From the NCBI RefSeq assembly GCF_947497005.1, contig NZ_CANMFF010000016.1:47686-111685 (forward strand): DNA of 64,000 nucleotides. The letters run 5' to 3'. The notes under the pieces were generated by a model, which was not told the DNA's origin, ran no database searches, and saw only the letters and a program-made list of their open reading frames with translations. Position 1 is the stretch's first letter. Every line of letters begins with the position of its first letter. Origin of the DNA: an uncultured Ruegeria sp. (lineage in GTDB: Bacteria; Pseudomonadota; Alphaproteobacteria; Rhodobacterales; Rhodobacteraceae). Positions 30,120 through 37,306 of the stretch are shown piece after piece. Both the position numbers and the translations under genes were made by a program.

Positions 30120-30983
30120 TTACTGGCCACCACCCAACTGGTGGACATAGGCGGACACCGCACGGATCTGCGCCTCGGTCAGGCGAGTATCCCAGTTCGG
30201 CATGACGCCAAAGCGGCTATAGGTCACTGTTTCGGTCAAAGCCTCTTCGCTACCGCCATAAAGCCAGATCGCGTCGGTCAGGTTCGGCGCGCCCTGAAAC
30301 ACGTCGCCTGTGCCATCTTCGCCGTGACAGGACGCGCAATTGTCTTCGAAAACAACTTTGCCCGCCTGCGCAGCTGCATCGTCGGTCTGGGCGTTGCTCA
30401 GCGACATGACATATTGAACCACCTGCGTGATTTCATCGTGCTCGAGGATTTCACCGAAGGCCGGCATCTCGGAATAACGCGCATCGTCGCTTTCTTCGTT
30501 CCGGATACCATAGCTGACGGAGTAGACGATATCTTCCATCGTGCCACCCCAAAGCCAGGCGTCATCCAGCAGATTCGGGAAGCCCGGCGCACCCTGCGCA
30601 CCGGAACCATGACACTGTGCACACCAGGTGCGGAACACGGCGCCGCCGGAGTTCACGGCATATTGCTGAAGCTCTGCGTCCTTGGCGATGTCTTCCAGTG
30701 ATGTTTCCACCAGTCTGGCATTCCAGGGCGCATTTGCCTCTTCAAACGCGACCATCTCCTGCTGAACCAGACCCCGTGAAGACCAGCCCAGAACACCTGC
30801 TGTCGCAGATTGAACCAGAGGCCACGCCGGATACAGGATCGTGTAGATCACGGCCCAGAAGATTGTGGCATAAAAGGTCCACAGCCACCAGCGCGGCATC
30901 GGATTGTCGAACTCTTCGATCCCGTCCCAGCTGTGTCCAGTTGTATTCGGGTCACCCGGCTGTTTTTCAGGTGTCTTGCTCAT
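30120..30983 (-). CDS. ccoP: cbb3-type cytochrome c oxidase subunit III (di-heme CcoP)
   Basis: Membrane-anchored di-heme cytochrome c that passes electrons into the oxidase. The 287-residue protein has one membrane helix near residues 32-54 and two periplasmic c-type heme sites: CAQCH (121-125) and CASCH (216-220), each in its own cytochrome c domain. It overlaps ccoQ by 4 bp and ends 13 bp before a double hairpin that terminates the operon. Confidence 0.97.
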   Translation of the reverse strand: MSKTPEKQPGDPNTTGHSWDGIEEFDNPMPRWWLWTFYATIFWAVIYTILYPAWPLVQSATAGVLGWSSRGLVQQEMVAFEEANAPWNARLVETSLEDIAKDAELQQYAVNSGGAVFRTWCAQCHGSGAQGAPGFPNLLDDAWLWGGTMEDIVYSVSYGIRNEESDDARYSEMPAFGEILEHDEITQVVQYVMSLSNAQTDDAAAQAGKVVFEDNCASCHGEDGTGDVFQGAPNLTDAIWLYGGSEEALTETVTYSRFGVMPNWDTRLTEAQIRAVSAYVHQLGGGQ

Positions 30984-31168
30984 TTCCTCGCCTCCTTGAC
31001 TTCGGCGGGTTTGTCTTGATGCCGGAAGGGGATGTTGGCGGTGTCCTTGTATTCCTTGCTTGCACCGGGGCGGAAAACCCAGATGACAATGCCAACAAAG
31101 AAAACGAACAACAGCAGCAACATCCAGCTATCCGCGAACTGCCTTAGGATTGAGTATAATTCCATCAC
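30980..31168 (-). CDS. ccoQ: cbb3 oxidase subunit CcoQ (FixQ)
   Basis: A 62-residue single-helix protein (helix at about residues 15-33, WMLLLLFVFFVGIVIWVF) with a charged tail containing YKDTANIPFRHQDKP. It stabilises the cbb3 complex. Two adjacent ATG codons are possible starts. It overlaps ccoP by 4 bp and lies 8 bp after ccoO, the standard ccoNOQP order. Confidence 0.93.
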   Translation of the reverse strand: MMELYSILRQFADSWMLLLLFVFFVGIVIWVFRPGASKEYKDTANIPFRHQDKPAEVKEARK

Positions 31169-31176
31169 ACCCTCCT

Positions 31177-31905
31177 TTAGCGGCTTGCGTCGGGAGTGAA
31201 GGTCGAGAAATCGACCAACGTGCCCAGCATCTGAAGATAAGCAACCAGCGCATCCATTTCGGTCAGCTCTGCCTGACCGTCAAAATTGCGCACGTTGACC
31301 TTGTCGCCATACCGTTCAAGCAGGCCGTCATAGTCGCTGTCCGGATCGGCTTGGGCCAGGAAATCGGCCTGGGCCTGTTTAAGCATCTCGTCCGTATAAG
31401 GAGTACCGACCAAAGCATTCGCAGCCATGGTGTCACCGATGTACTTACCGTCCAGCTTGCGATGCTCAAGGAAGCCATATTTCGGCATCACCGATTCAGG
31501 CACAACCGACTGTGGATTGCGCAAGTGGTCTACCTGCCACTGGTCCGAATATCGGCCTCCAACACGCGCCAAATCAGGCCCGGTACGCTTGGAGCCCCAT
31601 TGATGGGGATGGTCATACATAGATTCGGCCGCCAGTGAGTAGTGGCCATACCGTTCGACCTCATCCCGCATTGGACGGATCATCTGACTGTGACAAGTGT
31701 AGCACCCCTCACGGATGTAGATGTCACGCCCCGCCATTTCCAAGGGTGTGTAAGGACGCATGCCCTCAACCTTCTCAATGGTGTTCTCAAGATAGAACAG
31801 GGGGGTGATCTGCACGAGGCCACCGATGGTCACGACCAGAAAGCTGAACACCAGCAAGAGGGTCGCGTTGGTCTCGAGGATCTTATGTTTGTCGAGAATT
31901 GCCAT
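31177..31905 (-). CDS. ccoO: cbb3-type cytochrome c oxidase subunit II (mono-heme CcoO)
   Basis: Membrane-anchored mono-heme cytochrome c subunit. The 242-residue product has one N-terminal membrane helix (about residues 14-36) and the heme site GCYTCH (67-72) followed by SQMIRPMRDEVERYG, the CcoO signature. It lies 16 bp after ccoN and 8 bp before ccoQ. Confidence 0.97.
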   Translation of the reverse strand: MAILDKHKILETNATLLLVFSFLVVTIGGLVQITPLFYLENTIEKVEGMRPYTPLEMAGRDIYIREGCYTCHSQMIRPMRDEVERYGHYSLAAESMYDHPHQWGSKRTGPDLARVGGRYSDQWQVDHLRNPQSVVPESVMPKYGFLEHRKLDGKYIGDTMAANALVGTPYTDEMLKQAQADFLAQADPDSDYDGLLERYGDKVNVRNFDGQAELTEMDALVAYLQMLGTLVDFSTFTPDASR

Positions 31906-31921
31906 TGCTCCGGCCCTCCCT

Positions 31922-33529
31922 CTATTCAGCCGGGACTGCGACGGTCAGGCTGGCCTCTTTGGCCGGCGCTTTCCGTACAGTCATCCACAGGTTGTAGCAC
32001 ATGATCACGGCGCCAGCGAGGAACATGACCCCCCCCAGACCGCGCACCACATACATCGGGAACTTGGCGGCAACGGTGTCGGCGAATGAATTCACCAGGA
32101 AGCCGTTGGCATCCACTTCACGCCACATCAGGCCTTCCATGATGCCCGTGACCCACATCGACGCGGCATACAGAACGATGCCGATAGTGGCGAGCCAGAA
32201 GTGCCAGCTGACCATCTGCAGCGAATACAGACGCTCGCGCTTCCAAAGAACAGGGACCAGGAAGTACAGCGCACCAAAGGTGATCATGCCGTTCCAGCCC
32301 AGCGCGCCCGAGTGCACGTGGCCAATGGTCCAGTCGGTGTAGTGGGAAAGGCTGTTTACGGCGCGGATCGACATCATCGGACCCTCAAAGGTCGACATGC
32401 CGTAGAAGCCAACAGCGATCACCATCATACGGATCACCGGGTCTGTGCGCAGTTTGTCCCATGCGCCAGACAAGGTCATCAGGCCATTGATCATGCCACC
32501 CCAGGACGGCATCCACAGCACGATCGAAAACACCATACCCAGCGTCGAAGCCCAATCAGGCAACGCGGTATAATGCAGGTGGTGCGGACCGGCCCAGATA
32601 TACAAGAAGATAATCGCCCAGAAGTGGATAATCGACAGCTTATAGCTGAACACCGGACGTTCGGCCTGTTTCGGGATGAAGTAGTACATCATGCCCAAGA
32701 ATCCGGCGGTCAGGAAGAAGCCCACTGCGTTGTGGCCGTACCACCATTGGATCATGGCGTCTTGTACGCCGGACCAGACAATAACCGATTTCGAACCCCA
32801 GATGCTGACCGGGATGGTCATGTTGTTGACCAGGTGCAGCATGGCGACGGTGACAATGAAGGCCAGATAGAACCAGTTCGCCACATAGATGTGGGGCTCT
32901 TTCCGCTTAACGATTGTACCAAGAAATACGGCCAAATAGGCAACCCACACGATGGTCAGCCACAGGTCAACATACCATTCCGGCTCGGCATATTCCTTGG
33001 ACTGCGTTCCACCCAGAACATAACCGGTTGCGGCCAGCACGATGAATAGCTGATAGCCCCAGAATACGAACCACGCCAGGTTGCCGCCCCACAGCCGCGC
33101 CGCGCTTGTGCGTTGTACGACGTAGAACGAGGTTGCGATCAGAGCGTTGCCACCAAAGGCAAAAATCACCGCCGAAGTGTGCAGCGGACGCAGACGGCCA
33201 AAGTTCAGATAACCTTGTGCCCAATCGAAGTTCAGTACCGGAAAGGCGAGCTGAAACGCGATAAAGGTCCCCGCAAGGAACCCGACCACGCCCCAGAAGG
33301 CGGTTGCAATCACGCCATAGCGGATCACGTCATCCATGTATTCGCCCGAGCGGTCGATCAAAATATCTGGCTCGTCAGTGTTTCGAAGCGTCCAGATGAA
33401 CAAACCGCCAGCGATAAGCATCACCAGCACTGCATGCACCTGATACGCCAAATCGCGTGCATAATTGGTTCCGATCGCTGCGAACAGCGCGATCAGCCCA
33501 AGCACGATCAGCTTGATGTAATTCGACAT
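31922..33529 (-). CDS. ccoN: cbb3-type cytochrome c oxidase subunit I (CcoN)
   Basis: Catalytic heme-copper subunit of the high-affinity oxidase. The start is set at the ATG read from 33529 (MSNYIKLIVLGLIALFAAIG; AGGGA precedes it), 535 residues. A longer open frame reaches 33667 but it would run through the FNR box at 33629-33642, which must be promoter DNA. Twelve or so membrane helices hold the heme b and CuB ligands, including WWYGHNAVGFFLTAG and GPHHLHYT. First gene of ccoNOQP. Confidence 0.96.
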   Translation of the reverse strand: MSNYIKLIVLGLIALFAAIGTNYARDLAYQVHAVLVMLIAGGLFIWTLRNTDEPDILIDRSGEYMDDVIRYGVIATAFWGVVGFLAGTFIAFQLAFPVLNFDWAQGYLNFGRLRPLHTSAVIFAFGGNALIATSFYVVQRTSAARLWGGNLAWFVFWGYQLFIVLAATGYVLGGTQSKEYAEPEWYVDLWLTIVWVAYLAVFLGTIVKRKEPHIYVANWFYLAFIVTVAMLHLVNNMTIPVSIWGSKSVIVWSGVQDAMIQWWYGHNAVGFFLTAGFLGMMYYFIPKQAERPVFSYKLSIIHFWAIIFLYIWAGPHHLHYTALPDWASTLGMVFSIVLWMPSWGGMINGLMTLSGAWDKLRTDPVIRMMVIAVGFYGMSTFEGPMMSIRAVNSLSHYTDWTIGHVHSGALGWNGMITFGALYFLVPVLWKRERLYSLQMVSWHFWLATIGIVLYAASMWVTGIMEGLMWREVDANGFLVNSFADTVAAKFPMYVVRGLGGVMFLAGAVIMCYNLWMTVRKAPAKEASLTVAVPAE

Positions 33530-33628
33530 ATTGCGTCCCTTTGCCATGCTCCGCGCGCTTTTGATTCTTATTGCGCGCGAAACCCTTTTGACTGGCTGCC
33601 GTTCTGAAGCACGGCGGCTACTACTGCT

Positions 33629-33642
33629 TTGATCTGTATCAA
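33629..33642. promoter_or_regulatory. FNR/FnrL box between ccoN and the universal stress gene
   Basis: TTGATCTGTATCAA is a perfect FNR dyad (TTGAT-N4-ATCAA). Its centre lies about 106 bp upstream of the ccoN ATG and 95 bp upstream of the divergent universal stress protein ATG, so it may serve both directions. It predicts low-oxygen activation of the oxidase operon. Confidence 0.88.
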
Positions 33643-33730
33643 GACAGTTCTGCGATTTCTGTGACACCCATTGTAGAGGAAATAGGCCAACTGGTCACAT
33701 GAGACCAAATGCCCGAAACATGAGGTCGCA

Positions 33731-34570
33731 ATGACTTACAAATCTCTTCTCACTGTCATGACCGAAACCCAGACGGCACCGGCTGCTCTGGCGCAGATGG
33801 TGGCTTTGGCAGAGTCACAAGATGCCCATGCCGAAGCCCTGTGCCTTGGTGTCGATCGCAGCCAGACAGGTTATTATTATGCGGGCGCCAATGCGCTCAT
33901 TGTTCAGGAAACACTCAGCCGGGCAAATGCCGAGGCACAGGAGTTGTTGACGTTTGCCAATGATTACCTTGGTAAATCCGGTGTTCGCTGGTCCGCTGAG
34001 CATGGCGTCGCACAGATTGCCGATATTGGACGCCATGTCGCGCATCGGGCCCGGTTTTCCGACCTGGTGATCTTACCACATCCCTACGGCAAAGACCGTG
34101 GGGCCGAGGCTGAACCCATCATCGAAGCGGCCATGTTCGAAGGGCACAGCCCGGTTTTAGTTGTTCCGGACGATACCGAACCTCTGAAAGTACCGCGCAA
34201 TATTATGATCGCCTGGAACGAAAGCGTCGAAGCGATGTGTGCCATCCGGCGCGCCCTGCCCTTCCTGAAACAGGCCGAACTGACCAGAATCGTGGTCATT
34301 GACCCACCCCGGCATGGGCCGGACCGATCTGATCCGGGCGGGATGCTGTCACAAATGCTGGCCCGTCATGGCGTCAAATGTGAGATTGATGTGCTGAGCA
34401 AGACCATGACGCGCGTGTCGGATATACTCAACCGCCACGCATCCGATACGGAATCGGATTTGATCGTAATGGGTGCCTATGGCCACTCCCGTTTCCGCGA
34501 GGCCATTCTGGGCGGCGCGACCCGCAACATGCTTGAGCAATCTTCTGTGCCCGTATTCCTGGCGCATTGA
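33731..34570 (+). CDS. Universal stress protein (UspA family)
   Basis: A 279-residue soluble protein of the two-domain Usp type. The C-terminal half has the UspA nucleotide-binding signature (VMGAYGHSRFREAILGGATR, then NMLEQSSVPVFLAH), and the N-terminal half is a more diverged repeat. It is divergent from ccoN with a shared intergenic region containing an FNR box, suggesting induction at low oxygen. The position of a usp gene beside cbb3 genes recurs in related bacteria. Exact role unknown. Confidence 0.9.
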   Translation: MTYKSLLTVMTETQTAPAALAQMVALAESQDAHAEALCLGVDRSQTGYYYAGANALIVQETLSRANAEAQELLTFANDYLGKSGVRWSAEHGVAQIADIGRHVAHRARFSDLVILPHPYGKDRGAEAEPIIEAAMFEGHSPVLVVPDDTEPLKVPRNIMIAWNESVEAMCAIRRALPFLKQAELTRIVVIDPPRHGPDRSDPGGMLSQMLARHGVKCEIDVLSKTMTRVSDILNRHASDTESDLIVMGAYGHSRFREAILGGATRNMLEQSSVPVFLAH

Positions 34571-34581
34571 TTCGCCCCCCC

Positions 34582-34607
34582 AAAAGCCGCCTGACTTGGC
34601 GGCTTTT
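34582..34607. terminator. Bidirectional terminator between converging genes
   Basis: Perfect 10-bp stem AAAAGCCGCC / GGCGGCTTTT with a 6-nt loop. It has T residues on both strands after the stem and lies between the stop codons of the stress protein gene (34570) and the convergent GlsB-like gene (34609). Confidence 0.85.
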
Positions 34608-34608
34608 G

Positions 34609-34863
34609 TCATCCTTTGCGGATGAGGCCTATCAGGAACAAGAGAATTACAGCACCTGTTGTTGCGAAGAAGATCGACGACAGCAGGCCGCCGCCAACCG
34701 CAAAGCCAAGCGCCGGAAAAATCAGCCCTGACAAAAACGCACCGACGATCCCGACAATTATGTTGCCGAACAGACCGAACCCACGGCCTTCCATGATCTT
34801 GCCGGACAGCCAACCGGCGATTGCGCCGATGAGCAGCATTGCCAACAAACTGCTGAATTCCAT
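34609..34863 (-). CDS. GlsB/YeaQ/YmgE-family stress membrane protein
   Basis: An 84-residue, glycine-rich membrane protein with three hydrophobic segments. The pattern LIGAIAGWLSGKIMEGRGFG followed by LFGNIIVGIVGAFLSG is the hallmark of the transglycosylase-associated/GlsB family, small stress-induced membrane proteins of unknown mechanism. It lies between fnrL and the stress protein gene, 72 bp downstream of fnrL in the same direction. Confidence 0.9.
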   Translation of the reverse strand: MEFSSLLAMLLIGAIAGWLSGKIMEGRGFGLFGNIIVGIVGAFLSGLIFPALGFAVGGGLLSSIFFATTGAVILLFLIGLIRKG

Positions 34864-34935
34864 GCCACGCTCCTATGTTAGATAGCTCCGCAACAAAACA
34901 CTGCGGCAGGTGTCGCCTGAAGAAAGTGGTTCAAG

Positions 34936-35679
34936 TCAGACAAGAAAGCCGCCATCCGAATCGTCGCCCGCCTCTTCCATGAGGCGACCCAAATCGGGGA
35001 TGGTCACATGCCGCTTGCCTTCAAGCGTTATCACGCCGTCCTTTTTCAGAGCTGATATCTGGCGACTGACTGTTTCCAGCGTCAGGCCCAGATAATCCGC
35101 CATGGCTTCTCGGGTCAGGGGCAAATCAAACACGATGGGCCCAGACAAACCTTTTTGGCTGACCGACGCGTCACGACGGGCGATAATTGACAACAGGCTG
35201 GCAATCTTCTCGCGCGCTGTTTTGCGCCCAAGGACCAGCATCCACTCGCGGGCGGCGTCGAGTTCGTCCAACGTCATCTGCAAAAGGCGATGGGCGATGT
35301 GCGGGGTGTGGTCCAACAGCTCTTCGAAGGGCTTCTTGCGGAAACAACACATAACGACATCCGTCGTCGCCTGAACATCATAAGGCGCTGTCTCGCGCCC
35401 CGGGCGACCCACGAAATCGCTGGGCAACAGCAGACCGACCATTTGAGTCCTGCCGTCTTCCATCGTCTGTGTCAAAGAGGCGATTCCAGCCACGACCGAG
35501 CCGACAAAATTCATCTGATCCCCTGACCAGATGATTGTCTGACCCGCCTCAAAACTGCGATAATACTTTATGCTTTCAAGCTCTTCCAGCTCATCGGCAT
35601 CACAACGGGCACAGACCGCACGATGTCGAATCGGGCAATCTCCGCAATTAGAGTGGTCAAACTGTGCTTTTACTGTCAT
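34936..35679 (-). CDS. fnrL: Oxygen-sensing transcription regulator FnrL (Crp/Fnr family)
   Basis: Anaerobic activator/repressor with an oxygen-labile [4Fe-4S] cluster. The 247-residue protein has an N-terminal cysteine group C12, C15, C23 and C26 and internal C111/C112, a cyclic-nucleotide-binding-like beta roll, a dimer helix and the helix-turn-helix DYLGLTLETVSRQISALKK with the FNR-type E-x-V-S-R recognition residues. Three perfect target dyads occur in this window: before ccoN, before ccoG and in its own 61-bp upstream region. Confidence 0.95.
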   Translation of the reverse strand: MTVKAQFDHSNCGDCPIRHRAVCARCDADELEELESIKYYRSFEAGQTIIWSGDQMNFVGSVVAGIASLTQTMEDGRTQMVGLLLPSDFVGRPGRETAPYDVQATTDVVMCCFRKKPFEELLDHTPHIAHRLLQMTLDELDAAREWMLVLGRKTAREKIASLLSIIARRDASVSQKGLSGPIVFDLPLTREAMADYLGLTLETVSRQISALKKDGVITLEGKRHVTIPDLGRLMEEAGDDSDGGFLV

Positions 35680-35691
35680 GCGCGTTCCTAC

Positions 35692-35705
35692 TTGATCTCC
35701 GTCAA
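35692..35705. promoter_or_regulatory. FNR/FnrL box between fnrL and hemN
   Basis: TTGATCTCCGTCAA, an almost perfect FNR dyad (TTGAT-N4-GTCAA), sits in the 61-bp divergent region. It is 12 bp upstream of the fnrL ATG, too close for class II activation of that gene, and 35 bp upstream of the hemN ATG. It may repress fnrL while controlling hemN. Confidence 0.8.
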
Positions 35706-35740
35706 AGCAACCAAGTCGTCTGTCTCCTAAGGGTATAGCT

Positions 35741-37096
35741 ATGATAGTGAAACCTCAATTGGCAAAGCTTGGACTTTTTGACGCGAAAGTACCGCGTTAC
35801 ACAAGCTATCCCACGGCGCCCCATTTCAGCAATGACGTGGGAGCAGATATGTTTGGCGACTGGATATCTGGGATCAAACCCGGCCGCGCTTTGTCTTTGT
35901 ATATCCATGTTCCCTTCTGCCGCAGGCTGTGTTGGTTCTGCGCCTGCCGGACACAGGGAACACAAACCGACAATCCGGTGATCGCCTATGTCGATGTTCT
36001 GAAGGCTGAACTGGATCTTTTGGCGGCACGGTTGCCTGAAGGTGTGGTCCTGTCGCGTCTGCACTGGGGCGGCGGCACACCAACGTTGCTGAACGCCCAA
36101 CTGATGCGCGAATTGGCACAACACATCCTGGGTATAGTGCCCATGGGGCCTGATGCTGAATTCTCGGTCGAGATCGACCCGAACGAGGTTGACGAGGCGC
36201 GTCTGGATGCGCTGGCAGATGCTGGCATGAACCGCGCGTCGATTGGAGTGCAGGATTTCGATGACGAAATCCAGAAAACCATTGGTCGAATTCAAAGCTA
36301 TGACACCACACGCGACGCGATCGACATGATCCGCGCGCGCGGCATCACCAGCCTGAACGCCGATATTCTTTACGGTCTGCCACATCAGACAAAGACCCGG
36401 ATGACGGAAAGTGTGCAGAAACTCTTGTCGCTCAGCCCGGATCGGGTCGCGCTTTACGGTTATGCCCATGTGCCGTGGATGGCCAAACGGCAACAGTTGA
36501 TTCCGTCGGACGCTCTGCCCACGCCCGAACAACGCCTCGAACTGTTTGACACAGCCCGACGTTTGTTTCTGTGGGACAAATATGCCGAGATCGGCATCGA
36601 CCACTTTGCCACGCAGGATGATGGGCTTACCCACGCGTTGCATGCTGGCCGTCTCAAACGGAACTTTCAGGGCTATACTGACGATCAAGCTGATGTTCTG
36701 ATCGGTGTCGGCGCCAGCTCGATCTCGCGCTTCCCGCAGGGATATGCACAAAACGCACCTGCCACGTCTGCCCATACCAAAGCCATCCGCAACGGGCAGT
36801 TTTCAACCTCACGCGGACATCTCTTCAAGGGTCAGGATATCCTGCGTGCGCGCCTGATCGAAGCGCTGATGTGCGATTTCAAGATCGACACTGCAGAAAT
36901 CCTGCGGGATCACGATATATCTGCCGCTGAACTGGACCAGATGTATCGCGCGGCCAATGCTTCTTTCGACGGGCTGCTGCAGATCACCGAAGACGGGCTT
37001 AATGTACCGCCCGAAGCGCGTGCGCTGACCCGGATAATTGCCCGCAGCTTTGATGCCTATGACCTCAGCAAGGCGGGACACAGCTCGGCGATCTGA
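35741..37096 (+). CDS. hemN: Oxygen-independent coproporphyrinogen III oxidase (radical SAM)
   Basis: Converts coproporphyrinogen III to protoporphyrinogen IX without oxygen, using S-adenosylmethionine. The 451-residue product has the HemN N-terminus (GLFDAKVPRYTSYPTAPHF), the cluster motif C60-x3-C64-x2-C67 with C69, the GGGTPT SAM-binding loop and a C-terminal HemN domain. The ATG follows AAGGG by 9 nt. It is divergent from fnrL with an FNR box between them, as for hemZ/hemN in Rhodobacter relatives. Haem for the cbb3 oxidase is the likely need. Confidence 0.96.
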   Translation: MIVKPQLAKLGLFDAKVPRYTSYPTAPHFSNDVGADMFGDWISGIKPGRALSLYIHVPFCRRLCWFCACRTQGTQTDNPVIAYVDVLKAELDLLAARLPEGVVLSRLHWGGGTPTLLNAQLMRELAQHILGIVPMGPDAEFSVEIDPNEVDEARLDALADAGMNRASIGVQDFDDEIQKTIGRIQSYDTTRDAIDMIRARGITSLNADILYGLPHQTKTRMTESVQKLLSLSPDRVALYGYAHVPWMAKRQQLIPSDALPTPEQRLELFDTARRLFLWDKYAEIGIDHFATQDDGLTHALHAGRLKRNFQGYTDDQADVLIGVGASSISRFPQGYAQNAPATSAHTKAIRNGQFSTSRGHLFKGQDILRARLIEALMCDFKIDTAEILRDHDISAAELDQMYRAANASFDGLLQITEDGLNVPPEARALTRIIARSFDAYDLSKAGHSSAI

Positions 37097-37306
37097 CCTT
37101 TTTCTGCGGGCTGCATTCAGCTCGTGCAGCGGAAAACACATCAGGGGCTTGACGCACGCCTGCGGTTTTTCCCACACTCGTGTTGTAGGGCGATGTTTCG
37201 CCTTGCAACCTGAGGCGGGCAAAATCAGGCAATCCTTGTCGGCGCATACGCGTCGGTCGGTCCCTTTCGTGCAACCATTCTGCAACCTGAAAGAGGGACA
37301 ACACTC

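Noticed and set aside
33530..33667. Upstream extension of the ccoN frame
   Set aside because: It contains the FNR box and is not conserved in the family; a ribosome-binding site precedes the ATG at 33529.
33692..33707. Inverted repeat TGGTC-N6-GACCA upstream of the universal stress gene
   Set aside because: Arms of only 5 bp; no known regulator motif matched, so it is not listed as a site.
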